Assembly (NCBI GenBank): GCA_021790895.1
Contig: JAJYFM010000004.1
Coordinates: 1 to 59,253, forward strand
Direction: 5' to 3'
Origin: a bacterium
GTDB taxonomy: Bacteria > Vulcanimicrobiota > Vulcanimicrobiia > Vulcanimicrobiales > Vulcanimicrobiaceae
Length of the DNA: 59,253 nt
The notes under the pieces are model-generated. The model was not told where the DNA came from, did no database searches, and was given only the letters and a program-made list of their open reading frames with translations. This document shows positions 50,501-58,921 of the stretch, piece after piece. The translations under genes and the position numbers were made by a program. The number at the start of each line of letters is the position of its first letter. The stretch's first letter is position 1.

Positions 50501-52071
50501 GCGAGCGCTCCATAGTAGGCCGCGTGGAGCGCTCGATACGCTTGCGCTTCGCGTTCGAATCGCGCGTTCTCCCAAAAAAGCTCCTGCACGCAGATAGCAC
50601 GCAGACGCGCTGCCCAACGGAGATCGACTGCAGGGGCGATGAGCCCGAGCCGTGTGCGGCGTAGCAATAGATCGTCGAGATGCTCGACGCTCTCGTGGCG
50701 CGCAGCCCAACGGAGTTCGGCCCATAGCGTCGGTGTACTATCGACGGGACAATGTTCGCTCGGCGGTGTTTCGTCGAGCAGTAATTGAGCAGAGGCGCCG
50801 TAGCGGCCGGCGAGCCGTCGCCGATCGGCGAGCGAGAGATGCGGCGCGTGCGGAAGTTCGGCGCGCGTAAACGTGGGGCGCGGCGCGAGATCGAATGAAT
50901 CGAGGCGCGCGGCGGCGGCATGCAACGCGGCCATCGCCATCGGGCGAAACGTCGTGAGCTTACCGCCGGTGACGGTGAGCATCCCGCGCTCGTTCCACAT
51001 CGCGCTATCGCGTGATTCTTTGGACGGATCGGCGCGGCCACTCTCGATCACCGGTCGGACGCCGGCGAACGTAGCGATGACGTCGGTGCGATCGATGGCG
51101 CTTGCAGGGAAGCGATGCGCGAGCGCCTCGAGCAGGTAGGTCGCTTCGCTTTCGGAGATGGTGGGTTCGCCGGAACGGCTCTCCGTATGATCGATATCGG
51201 TCGTCCCGACGAGGGTTATGCCGAGCCACGGATAGGCAAAGACGGGGCGCCCGTCGCGCGGATGCGAAAATGCGACCGCCTGCGCTAAAGGCAAACGCCA
51301 ATCGGCGATAAGGAGATGACTTCCGCGAAGCGGACGAAGTTTCGCGCGCGCACCGATCTGCGTACGCAAGGCGTCGGCGGCGCTCCCTGCGGCATTGATG
51401 ACGACGCGCGCGTGAACGTCGGCGCTCGTATCCTCGATCCCGTCGACGGCATGGACGCCGCCGACGACGCCGTCGCGTTCGATGAGTTCGCGTGCCTCGA
51501 CATAGTTGAGCGCGATCGCTCCTGCGGAGCGAGCCTCTTGAATGAGACGCAACACCAGTCGGGCGTCGTCGGTCGTTGCGTCGAGATAGTCATGCGCACC
51601 GAGAAGCCCCACAGGATCGAGCGTCGGCACGAGGCGGAGTGCTTCATCGGCATCGAGCGCGCGATGTTGACGATGTCCGGCAAAGAGATCGTAGAGCGCG
51701 AGTCCGAAGCCGAGCGTTCGCGCACTGGGTTTGCTGCCGCGATAATGGGGCATGAGAAAGCGCATCGGATCGACTAAACCTGGTGCGTCGCGTAGCAACG
51801 CTTGGCGTTCGTGGACCGACTCCCGCGTTAACGCAAGCTTCCCTTCTTTGAGATAGCGCAGCCCGCCGTGCACGAGTTTCGACGAACGACTCGAAGCGCC
51901 GGAAGCAAAATCGGCGCGTTCGAGCATCGCCGCACGCAGTCCGCGGCGCGCCGCTTCGAAGAGAATGGCTGCACCAGTGACGCCGCCGCCGATCACGAGA
52001 ATATCCCACGGCTCGCCGAGGCGCGCCCATGCGGCGGCTCTCGATGCGCGTGGAGAATCGGGCGCTAACAT
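50497..52071 (-). CDS. glpD: FAD-dependent glycerol-3-phosphate dehydrogenase
   Basis: 524-residue membrane-associated enzyme oxidising sn-glycerol 3-phosphate to dihydroxyacetone phosphate with electrons to quinone. FAD motif ILVIGGGVTGAAILFEAARR, then LERADFASGASSRSSKLVHG GLR-type signature (ASGASSRSSKLVHGGLRYL) and TVTGGKLTTFRPMA near the end; the C-terminal helical domain follows. ATG 52071 overlaps the upstream AGPS-like gene by seven bases, and the stop overlaps the kinase start, so all three genes are one operon. The product DHAP is also the AGPS-pathway backbone, a functional link. Confidence 0.95.
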   Translation of the reverse strand: MLAPDSPRASRAAAWARLGEPWDILVIGGGVTGAAILFEAARRGLRAAMLERADFASGASSRSSKLVHGGLRYLKEGKLALTRESVHERQALLRDAPGLVDPMRFLMPHYRGSKPSARTLGFGLALYDLFAGHRQHRALDADEALRLVPTLDPVGLLGAHDYLDATTDDARLVLRLIQEARSAGAIALNYVEARELIERDGVVGGVHAVDGIEDTSADVHARVVINAAGSAADALRTQIGARAKLRPLRGSHLLIADWRLPLAQAVAFSHPRDGRPVFAYPWLGITLVGTTDIDHTESRSGEPTISESEATYLLEALAHRFPASAIDRTDVIATFAGVRPVIESGRADPSKESRDSAMWNERGMLTVTGGKLTTFRPMAMAALHAAAARLDSFDLAPRPTFTRAELPHAPHLSLADRRRLAGRYGASAQLLLDETPPSEHCPVDSTPTLWAELRWAARHESVEHLDDLLLRRTRLGLIAPAVDLRWAARLRAICVQELFWENARFEREAQAYRALHAAYYGALA

Positions 52072-53651
52072 AGTTTCCCAGGATTCATCATCGCATCGGC
52101 GTCGAAATGGCGGAAGATCGCGCGCATCGCGTCGATTCCGAGCGCGCCCTTCTCGGCCGCGAGATAGCGACGATGATCGGTTCCGACGCCGTGCTGGTGG
52201 CTGATCGTTCCACCGTTGGCAACGATCGCTTCGCTCACCGCGCCTTTCAAGCGTTGCCAGCGGGCCAGGTTTTCTTCGTACGTCGCAGCGAGGCGGAAGA
52301 TGAAGGTGCTATAGACGCTCGAACCCTGCGCGTAGACGTGTGAGAGATGCGTGTAATAGTGAAGTGCTTCACCGTCAAAGGATTCGGCAGCGGCGGACTC
52401 GACTGCGGCGACCATCGCGCGAACGCGCGGCCAATCGACAGCCGTCTCGACGGTGTCGACGGCATAGCCGTGCTCCCAGAGCGCGTTTCTCAAGTAGACG
52501 CCGCGAAAACGATTGTGGCGCCAGCGATTGCCGAGTTGCGTACCAATATAGAGGCCGCCGTGGTCGGCGATGATGTCGCGCGCCGAGCGCAGCATGACGC
52601 GCGTCGATTCGCTATCGCCGGTGATGCCGACGATGAGCAAACAGCGTTCGTCGCCGCATCCACAAAAACGGAGATAGCGATCGAGCAGTTCGAGCGCGAG
52701 CCCTCCGCCCGCCAAACGCAGCGTGGTGAGTGTTTCGGCGGCGTTGGCAAGGCGAATCATCGAGAGGCCGATTCCGGCATGCGCGAGTGCGCGCACCGCC
52801 GCTTCGGCGCGCTCCCAATTCGGGAAAAAACAACCGTGAAAAGATTCGTGGTCGGGCAGTGGACGCACGCGTACCGTCGCCTCGGTCAGAATGCCGAGCC
52901 GACCTTCGGAGCCGAGGACGAGTTCGCGCAGATCGATACCGGCGGCGGAGGCGGGAACGGTGGGAATCGTCAGCGTCCCACTCGGCGTCTCGACACGGCC
53001 GCCGGCGAAGAGTTGCTCGATGCGACCGTAGCGCAGCGACTGCTGCCCCGAGGAGCGCGTGACGACCCATCCACCGAGCGTCGAGTATTCAAACGATTGC
53101 GGGAAGTGTCCGAGCGTGTAGCCGCGCGTGCGCAGTTGTGCTTCGAGATCCGGGCCGACGACGCCGGCACCGAAGGTCGCGAGCCGACTCTCCTCATCGA
53201 GATCGAGCAGACGGCGCATGTGTGCGAGCGATATCGTGAGGACGGGTCGATCGGAGTGCTCGGGAGGGTTGATATGCCCGACCACACTCGTTCCGCCGCC
53301 GTAGGGAATAACGCATGCGCCGACGCTGCGAGCGTATCCGAGGAGTTCGCGAACGTCGTGCGAGGTTTCCGGAAAGGCAACGCCGTCGGGTAGGCGATCG
53401 ATGCGCCCGAAGCGCAGTGCGAGCCAATCGGGAAGACTCTGTCCGCGCGCATGGAGCACGCGCGTCGCCGCGGAGCGGTCGATCGATGGATGCGCCGGTA
53501 AGCGCGACTCATCTACACGGGCGACGAGCGCTTCGAAGCGTGCATCGGCGCAGCGCACACCTTCGCCAAGGCGCTCGCGGAGATAGGCGAGCGCGCTTTC
53601 GGGGAGATCGAGATGGACGGCATCGTCGCCCCACCCGTTCCAGCGGCGCAC
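52065..53651 (-). CDS. alkylglycerone-phosphate-synthase-like FAD-binding oxidoreductase
   Basis: 528 residues of the GlcD/vanillyl-alcohol-oxidase superfamily. FAD-binding IPYGGGTSVVGHINPP and FPQSFEYSTLGGWVVTRSSG match alkyldihydroxyacetonephosphate synthase (AGPS) more closely than lactate or glycolate oxidases, and GGTISHQHGVGTDHRRYL near the C-terminus corresponds to the AGPS His-rich loop. AGPS swaps the acyl chain of acyl-DHAP for a fatty alcohol, making ether lipids. Operon with glpD and a kinase supports a glycerol-phosphate substrate. Start GTG 53651. A D-2-hydroxyacid dehydrogenase role remains possible. Confidence 0.85.
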   Translation of the reverse strand: MRRWNGWGDDAVHLDLPESALAYLRERLGEGVRCADARFEALVARVDESRLPAHPSIDRSAATRVLHARGQSLPDWLALRFGRIDRLPDGVAFPETSHDVRELLGYARSVGACVIPYGGGTSVVGHINPPEHSDRPVLTISLAHMRRLLDLDEESRLATFGAGVVGPDLEAQLRTRGYTLGHFPQSFEYSTLGGWVVTRSSGQQSLRYGRIEQLFAGGRVETPSGTLTIPTVPASAAGIDLRELVLGSEGRLGILTEATVRVRPLPDHESFHGCFFPNWERAEAAVRALAHAGIGLSMIRLANAAETLTTLRLAGGGLALELLDRYLRFCGCGDERCLLIVGITGDSESTRVMLRSARDIIADHGGLYIGTQLGNRWRHNRFRGVYLRNALWEHGYAVDTVETAVDWPRVRAMVAAVESAAAESFDGEALHYYTHLSHVYAQGSSVYSTFIFRLAATYEENLARWQRLKGAVSEAIVANGGTISHQHGVGTDHRRYLAAEKGALGIDAMRAIFRHFDADAMMNPGKLC

Positions 53652-53702
53652 GCCGGTAGTATCGTTGCTGAGGGTTGTCGAGACCTGCCGCGCTACGCCG
53701 GT

Positions 53703-54608
53703 TTAGGGTTTCGGCGATGCGGCGGGCATCGTGTGAATGGGCGCGAGGATGTAATGCGACTGGTGACAGACGTTGTACGTGCGAATCAACTGAGAGGTGA
53801 ACGCGAACTCTTGCCCCCGCAGTGCGGTGAGGACTTCGCCGGGGTTTCCATACTGAGCGAGTTGGTCGATACTATCGTAGCCGAAGAACGGATCGTTCGG
53901 TGAAACCTTACGGTTCGCCGCACCGGCGAGCCCAGTGGTATCGCCGAGCAGTAGTTCGCGTAATGAAATTTTAATGGTCGCGACATCGGCGCTATTGTTG
54001 GCGGTCATGCGAGCGAGATCCATCCCGTCGAAATAGGTGCCGGCAAACTGCTCGTAGCGATTGGCAAGCGCTTCCTGAAGCAGCATGACGTTCTGAGCGT
54101 TCCGGCGCATTGCGTCGATTTTGGGGTTTTGGCCTTGCGGAAATTTTTTATAGGATTTCGTCAAAATCGACCGTTCGACCATGATGTTGCCGAAAATCTG
54201 TTGGGCGACGTCATCGATGCGAGCAGCGCTGAGTACCTGCGAGGGCCCATAGAGGAGCGAATCGTTGCCGCGCGAGGAGCTCAGGTTCGTGCTCATAGCG
54301 GTTCCGGTGCCGTTCAGCCCGCTGCCTTGACCGTTGTAGGGCCCGAGCGACGCTTGCAGATCGGCGACCGAGGGGACGTCGCCGGGCATGAAGTGGCTGA
54401 GAAAGTCTCGCGTCGAATACGCCATCGCGCGGAATGCGTCGTCGTTGCGACGGGTCACATAGCCGATCGGGCGCATCATCTCGTGGAGCGTCGTACAGCG
54501 CGCGGTGGTTATCGTGCGAATAATTACGGGAGGCAGCGTCGGCGTCGGAGCGGGGGCCGGCGCGCCGGTGACGGCAAGCAAGCTACTGAGGGTGAGTGCG
54601 GCAAACAT
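53703..54608 (-). CDS. secreted hypothetical protein
   Basis: 301 residues. An N-terminal signal peptide (FAALTLSSLLAVTGAPAPAP) with a Pro-rich linker is followed by a mainly helical domain (CTTLHEMMRPIGYVTRRNDD, QNVMLLQEALANRYEQFAGT). Two Cys, one near each end (ARCTTLHE, YNVCHQSH), could form a disulfide joining the termini. Family not recognised. It stands 51 bp downstream of the AGPS-like gene's start on the same strand, so it is probably an independent upstream unit. Function unknown. Confidence 0.65.
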   Translation of the reverse strand: MFAALTLSSLLAVTGAPAPAPTPTLPPVIIRTITTARCTTLHEMMRPIGYVTRRNDDAFRAMAYSTRDFLSHFMPGDVPSVADLQASLGPYNGQGSGLNGTGTAMSTNLSSSRGNDSLLYGPSQVLSAARIDDVAQQIFGNIMVERSILTKSYKKFPQGQNPKIDAMRRNAQNVMLLQEALANRYEQFAGTYFDGMDLARMTANNSADVATIKISLRELLLGDTTGLAGAANRKVSPNDPFFGYDSIDQLAQYGNPGEVLTALRGQEFAFTSQLIRTYNVCHQSHYILAPIHTMPAASPKP

Positions 54609-54732
54609 TCCGGGAAGGGTTACGCGCCCCCGGGACGCTTACCTCGCGAGGGCGCGTTTCTGGATGGATTCTGAGAAGGTTTCTCGCAGAGGGTGCTTGC
54701 TTCATATGCTTGCATTTGGGAAGAGGACGACG

Positions 54733-55260
54733 ATGACGAAACAGATTACCCCCGCGATTCGCCCGGCCGTGGTTGAGGATCTCGGCGGAGTGCTCGCTCT
54801 TTTCGAGCAGGTCGCCGCCGAAGGAAGCTGGATCGGCACCGAGCCGGGGTTCGACCGCGATCTCTACCTCCGAACGTGGGTGGAGCGGATGGCGGTCGGC
54901 CCCGGTGCATTGATCGTTGCCGCGGAGAGCGACGCCGTCGTGGGCGTGATCGACCTTCGCGAAGGGACGCGCGGCGCGTGGGATTTGGGAATGCTCGTCG
55001 CGCAGAACCGGCGCGGCCAGGGAATTGGGGCTGCGCTCCTTCACGCCGCGATCGACTGCGCTCGCGACTGTGGCATTCCGGCGTTAACCCTCGGCGTCTT
55101 TGCACATAATTCCGCAGCGCTTCGGCTGTACGAAAAAAGCGGATTCGTGCCTACCGGACAGATCGAGCCGCACCGGCGACGACAGAGCGGTGAAATTTGG
55201 GATACGATCATGATGGAGCGCCGCCTGGATGAAAGCGAACGTTCGATATCGCGAGAGTAG
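54733..55260 (+). CDS. GNAT-family N-acetyltransferase
   Basis: 175 residues. Begins TKQITPAIRPAVVEDLGGVL, carries the acetyl-CoA-binding motif A (AQNRRGQGIGAALLHAAIDC) and the motif B FAHNSAALRLYEKSGFVPTG. ATG 54733 has GAGGA upstream; longer upstream frames are rejected. Acetyl acceptor unknown. A small acidic-protein gene follows after 25 bp and may be co-transcribed. Confidence 0.9.
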   Translation: MTKQITPAIRPAVVEDLGGVLALFEQVAAEGSWIGTEPGFDRDLYLRTWVERMAVGPGALIVAAESDAVVGVIDLREGTRGAWDLGMLVAQNRRGQGIGAALLHAAIDCARDCGIPALTLGVFAHNSAALRLYEKSGFVPTGQIEPHRRRQSGEIWDTIMMERRLDESERSISRE

Positions 55261-55285
55261 GGTACAATGTTTGCGGAGGACGACT

Positions 55286-55480
55286 ATGAACGACCGAAAT
55301 TCTGGGGAAGAGATGGTATCTGAGCTGGGGATCGACCCTACGCTCGATATCGATAGCGACCAGCGCGCCGATCTCCTTCGCAGTTGGCACGACGAGGAGA
55401 GCGAGGAAGAGAACGAATCCTCCGATGGGAGCTCCGAAGCCCCCCAACGCGCACCCTCTCGCCCGCATGGGAAGATCTAA
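55286..55480 (+). CDS. small acidic hypothetical protein
   Basis: 64 residues, rich in Asp, Glu and Ser (SWHDEESEEENESSDGSSE), ending in Arg/Pro. GCGGAGGACGACT precedes ATG 55286. The strong ribosome site and compact reading frame support translation. No family recognised. It lies between a GNAT gene and a decayed DUF1203 gene. Confidence 0.55.
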   Translation: MNDRNSGEEMVSELGIDPTLDIDSDQRADLLRSWHDEESEEENESSDGSSEAPQRAPSRPHGKI

Positions 55481-55553
55481 AGCGAGGCTCCCGAGCCGCC
55501 CACCGCAAGATCCGGAATGCGCAGCCCGGCTTTTCGCGATTACAATCGCACCA

Positions 55554-55884
55554 TGATCAGCTTTTGCATCACCGGGTTGGACCCGACGACGTTCGGGCAT
55601 CTCTACGGCAGAACCCGCGTCGCGTTACCGTGGACGAAAGGCATGTCTTACCCGATCGCATCGAAATGCGGGACATGGAGGTTAGTGAGCACGCGATCCG
55701 ATCCGCCCACGCGATCTACATGCGCGCGTTTACCGAGGACGCCATGATGGTTGGGGCCGACGTCATCGAAGGCGGTGCCCTGAGCGATTGGATCGCGCGA
55801 ATGTTCGAGAACGTGTTCGTGGCTTTTATCGACGTCCATAACGCCAAACCGGGTTGCTTTGCGGCACGAGTACGACGAGCGTAG
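55554..55884 (+). pseudogene. DUF1203 protein remnant, frameshifted and internally shortened
   Basis: The first frame reads MISFCITGLDPTTFGHLYG, the usual DUF1203 start. After about 55606 homology continues in another frame: NPRRVTVDERHVLPDRIEM, then IRSAHAIYMRAF, DAMMVGADVIEGG and VFVAFIDVHNAKPGCFAARV, the DUF1203 C-terminus. The middle of the family (the LLLNYEH region and the stretch after SSHAI) is missing. At least one frameshift and two small deletions are therefore present. Its stop overlaps the GTG of the Ada-like gene. Confidence 0.7.
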
Positions 55885-56702
55885 TGAACGACTTTCAGCG
55901 CATCGCGAAGGCGATCGATTACCTCATCGAGCATCGATCCGAGCAGCCGTCGCTCGACGTCATCGCCGGTCTCGTCGGGTTGAGTTCGTTTCATTTTCAG
56001 CGTCTGTTTAAGCGCTATGCCGGCGTCACGCCGAAGCAATTTCTGAGCGCCTTGACCTTGGAGTCGGCAAAGCCGTTACTTGATGGTCACGCGAGCGTTC
56101 TCGATGCGGCGCTCGACGTCGGTCTATCGAGCCCCGCACGGTTGCACGATCACTTCGTTTCGATCGATGCCATGTCTCCCGGCGAGTACAAAACCGGCGG
56201 CCGGGGTATGCAGGTTACGTACGGCTTTGCCGAGACGCCGCTTGGAACCATTCGGGTCGTGCAGACGGCGCGCGGATTAGCGATGCTGGATTTCGACAAT
56301 ACGCGCGCGCCCATCGACCCCGACACCACTCCATTGCCGCATGCGTCGTTTACCCACGACGACCGAGTGGCAGAATCCGTCGCCCTCCGTGCCTTCGGCA
56401 ATGGGGAAAAACACTTTCGCTTCCACGTTCACGGGACGAACTTTCAACTGCGAGTGTGGAATGCATTGCTCGCGCTGGAGGAGGGCGAGCGCGTAAGTTA
56501 TGCGCAGATCGCCGCGGCCATTGGGAACCCGAAAGCGTCGCGGGCCGTCGGGAATGCGCTCGCGGCGAATCCGGTGGGCGTACTGATTCCCTGCCACCGC
56601 GTCATTGCGAGTTCGGGCGCCGTGGGAAATTACAAGTGGGGCAGTCATCGCAAGCGAGCGCTCCTGGCGCTGGAAGCGGCGCGAACCGGGCCGACCTCGT
56701 AA
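55884..56702 (+). CDS. Ada-like AraC regulator / O6-methylguanine-DNA methyltransferase
   Basis: 272 residues. An AraC-type DNA-binding domain (LDVIAGLVGLSSFHFQRLFK, SVLDAALDVGLSSPARLHDH) is fused to a methyltransferase domain with IPCHRVIASSGAVGNY (acceptor Cys) and RVWNALLALEEGERVSYAQIA. The Ada N-terminal Zn/Cys phosphotriester domain is absent, so this is the truncated Ada type. It repairs O6-methylguanine and may control its own gene. I take GTG 55884, which overlaps the stop of the pseudogene; a TTG at 55854 would add ten residues. Confidence 0.92.
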   Translation: MNDFQRIAKAIDYLIEHRSEQPSLDVIAGLVGLSSFHFQRLFKRYAGVTPKQFLSALTLESAKPLLDGHASVLDAALDVGLSSPARLHDHFVSIDAMSPGEYKTGGRGMQVTYGFAETPLGTIRVVQTARGLAMLDFDNTRAPIDPDTTPLPHASFTHDDRVAESVALRAFGNGEKHFRFHVHGTNFQLRVWNALLALEEGERVSYAQIAAAIGNPKASRAVGNALAANPVGVLIPCHRVIASSGAVGNYKWGSHRKRALLALEAARTGPTS

Positions 56703-56734
56703 CGGCCTAGCGTGCCGCACTTCCCGTTGCGTAG

Positions 56735-56970
56735 CTGCCGTTCGTATTCGTCAGTTCAAGGAGTGCGCCGGGCTTTCGCAACCGGAGGTATCCCGTCCAT
56801 TGCAAAACGGTGCCATCGCGATGTCGAGAAAAAGCAATCTTCCGCAATTGACACAGCATATAAAAATCGCCGCGTCGCTCGGGAAGTGCTTTCGGCCCTC
56901 TTCAGGGGTGACATATTTTTTGGGGGTGTCGTCGTCGAACAAAGTTCCAAGCCTCTTTCATCGTTGTTTG
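56735..56970 (+). pseudogene. possible XRE-family HTH regulator remnant
   Basis: In the 56703-57238 gap, broken frames resemble a helix-turn-helix protein: RQFKECAGLSQPE in one frame, then VEKKQSSAIDTAYK in the next, then KIAASLGKCFRPSSG again in the first. Together they match the XRE order GLSQ, I-E-xG, S-I-D-T, Y-K-I-A-x-x-L-G. Two frameshifts are needed. The match is pattern-based and short. The rest of the gap is AT-richer and shows nothing else I can support. Confidence 0.4.
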
Positions 56971-57238
56971 CGATTTGCGCGCTGCATGAGTTGACCGACA
57001 AATAGAATGTCGTCAATCCTAAGAGTTGCGCGCAGATCGTCGATGTGGAACTCGGCACCCTACGGTTCGTCGACGGTCACGAGAATCTTGGGGATCCCGG
57101 CCGAAGCGCATGTTTTTTTTACGCTCTTTACTATCGCTTGAGCGATGGTTGAGGGTGACGATGCTCTGAAGCTTCGCGAAAGGTTCTCCACGCCTTCTCA
57201 AAGCAGGCGCACGCTTGCTATATAGGGGGTAGAAAAAT

Positions 57239-57937
57239 ATGCGAATTCGGCTTTTATTCGGCGTCATGGCGCTAGCAATGGCGATCGCCGCGTGCGGTGG
57301 CGGGGGCTCTTCCACGCCAACGACGACACCGCCGACAACGAATCCATCCACGTCGCCCAGCACCAATCCGTCGACCTCACCGAGCACGAGCCCGTCGACC
57401 TCACCGAGCACGAGCCCGTCGGCGTCGCCGACCGCTTCGCCCGCGACCTTCGGTGGCGGAACGCAGACTGTGAGTTTGACGTCGAGCGGCGGCACGTTTA
57501 CGGTCAGCCCCGCTGACGCAACGTACAGCGGCGGCGTAACGTGGGGCGCAAACAACGCGACGAGCCCGTTCAACTTCACGCTATCGTGGGCAACCTACGC
57601 GCAGATCAGCGGGGCGTCGATTCCACCTGCTCTGCCAAGCTCGATCGGCACGGCCTTGCTCTATTTCGAGCTCAGCAGCTCAGCGACGGTGACGTTCACG
57701 CAAACGCCGGGGATGACCATGACTACGAGTGGGAGCTTCCCGGGAACCTCGTGCGGTTTTGCGACCTATGAGAACAACGGAACCGGCTTCACGTGGTCGA
57801 GCATGACGACGATGGGTATTGCCGAGGTCACGCCGTCGGGCGGATCGTTTAGCGTACCGGCCACCACGCTGCCGCCGCCGAATTCGGTGGATTTCGCAGC
57901 GGGAGCCTACCAGTACGTGGCGACCTACTGTCACTAG
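57239..57937 (+). CDS. lipoprotein with Ser/Thr/Pro-rich repeat linker
   Basis: 232 residues. A lipoprotein signal (LLFGVMALAMAIAACGGGG) has the lipobox AIAAC. A Pro-Ser-Thr repeat linker (about 25-70) follows, then a beta-rich C-terminal domain with two Cys (GTSCGFAT, ATYCH). The linker is encoded by nearly identical 24-base units (57368-57415 and partial copies). GGGGGTAG precedes ATG 57239. A surface or periplasmic lipoprotein of unknown function. A 13-bp perfect hairpin follows 12 bases after the stop. Confidence 0.8.
   Translation: MRIRLLFGVMALAMAIAACGGGGSSTPTTTPPTTNPSTSPSTNPSTSPSTSPSTSPSTSPSASPTASPATFGGGTQTVSLTSSGGTFTVSPADATYSGGVTWGANNATSPFNFTLSWATYAQISGASIPPALPSSIGTALLYFELSSSATVTFTQTPGMTMTTSGSFPGTSCGFATYENNGTGFTWSSMTTMGIAEVTPSGGSFSVPATTLPPPNSVDFAAGAYQYVATYCH
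57368..57415 (+). repeat. 24-bp tandem repeat in the lipoprotein linker
   Basis: Two identical units of ccgtcgacctcaccgagcac plus gagc occur at 57368-57391 and 57392-57415, flanked by degenerate copies. They encode PSTSPSTS. The repeat length keeps the frame, so the linker can change length. Confidence 0.75.
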
Positions 57938-57949
57938 TCGACGTTCGTT

Positions 57950-57981
57950 CGCACCCGGCGACCATTGCGTCGCCGGGTGCG
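57950..57981 (+). terminator. 13-bp perfect hairpin after the lipoprotein gene
   Basis: CGCACCCGGCGAC and GTCGCCGGGTGCG pair over 13 bases around a CATTGC loop, starting 12 bases after the stop. There is no following T-run, so it may end transcription with Rho or stabilise the mRNA end rather than act as a classic intrinsic terminator. Confidence 0.55.
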
Positions 57982-58099
57982 ATGTGGGCGATCGAAGCCG
58001 CGCGATTACCGCGCCGTTGGTCGTCGAGGCGACCTCGGGAAGTTCTTTGAGCCGCGGGCGCGCCCGCTCGTCGCCTTGACGCGAATACGCTGATGTTTT

Positions 58100-58492
58100 T
58101 TATAGATTTTTTACGAGATGGAATGCGTTTCCATCGAACGACAACTTGACGCGCACGACAGGTTTAGGATACCTGTAAAAAACGCCCGTCATTTTCGACG
58201 TGCAGTCTGCCGTCTCGTGAGGATTAGCCGCGACCGTCGCAAAATGACCGTTGAGCCCCTCGAATGTAACGGTTGCTCCCGGTGCCGCCTCGCGTTGCAA
58301 ATACGGTGGGATTGGCATCTCGTCCATCCGCATATCCATTCCACCGGAGGCGTCGAAGCGCTGGCAAACGTGGGAAGTATTGGTGACCGTGACAAGGAGT
58401 TGCAAATCCGAGGTGGGCTGCGAGGCCGCGGCCACATTCGATACGAGCAGCATTGATGAAGCAAGACCGAGGGCGAGCGAACGAATAAACAT
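58100..58492 (-). CDS. small secreted two-cysteine protein, tandem copy 3
   Basis: 130 residues. A signal peptide (FIRSLALGLASSMLLVSNVA) is followed by a beta-rich domain: LLVTVTNTSHVCQRFDASGG, PGATVTFEGLNGHFATV, ANPHETADCTSKMTG and RVKLSFDGNAFHLVK. The two Cys (HVCQRFD and DCTSK) are conserved in all three copies and probably pair in the periplasm. It is two bases from the next copy upstream, so the array is probably one operon read leftwards. Family not recognised. Confidence 0.7.
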   Translation of the reverse strand: MFIRSLALGLASSMLLVSNVAAASQPTSDLQLLVTVTNTSHVCQRFDASGGMDMRMDEMPIPPYLQREAAPGATVTFEGLNGHFATVAANPHETADCTSKMTGVFYRYPKPVVRVKLSFDGNAFHLVKNL

Positions 58493-58493
58493 C

Positions 58494-58886
58494 CTATATC
58501 CTTTCCATGACGTGGAACGTGGTACCGTCGAACGTCAGTTTGACACGCGGCCCACGTGATGAATAGCGGTAACTGTGTCCCGTCAATTTCGACGTGCAGT
58601 CCTTCGTCTCGTGGGGATTCGCCGAGACCATCGTGCGCGCGCCCGCGAGCCTTTCAAATACCATCGTTGCTCCGGGAGGCGCCTCGCGCTTCAAATACGG
58701 TGGCACCGGCTTGTCGCGTTTTGGCGTATGCTCTAGTCCGACCGCGTCGAATCGCTGGCAAACGTGGGAGGTATTGGTGACCACGACGATAGGGTGCGCG
58801 TCCGAAGGAGGCTGCGATGCCGCGGCGACATTCGTTACGAGCAACAAGGACGTGGCAAGACCGAGGACGAGGGAACGTAGAAACAT
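58494..58886 (-). CDS. small secreted two-cysteine protein, tandem copy 2
   Basis: 130 residues, paralogous to both neighbours. Signal peptide FLRSLVLGLATSLLLVTNVA, then VVVTNTSHVCQRFDAVG, REAPPGATMVFERLAG, ANPHETKDCTSKLTG and RVKLTFDGTTFHVME. The segment between the first Cys and the PPYLKRE block is the most variable part among copies. ATG 58886 lies 35 bp after the stop of copy 1. Function unknown. Confidence 0.7.
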   Translation of the reverse strand: MFLRSLVLGLATSLLLVTNVAAASQPPSDAHPIVVVTNTSHVCQRFDAVGLEHTPKRDKPVPPYLKREAPPGATMVFERLAGARTMVSANPHETKDCTSKLTGHSYRYSSRGPRVKLTFDGTTFHVMERI

Positions 58887-58921
58887 CGTATACCTCTCGT
58901 TGTTGTATGTACGATCTCTTG

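Noticed and set aside
56703-57238. Intact gene in the 536-base gap
   Set aside because: Open frames of about 97-130 codons exist but break family-like segments across frames and lack ribosome sites; at best a remnant.
57368-57415. CRISPR-like repeat
   Set aside because: The 24-base units are directly adjacent without spacers and encode the Pro-Ser-Thr linker of a lipoprotein.
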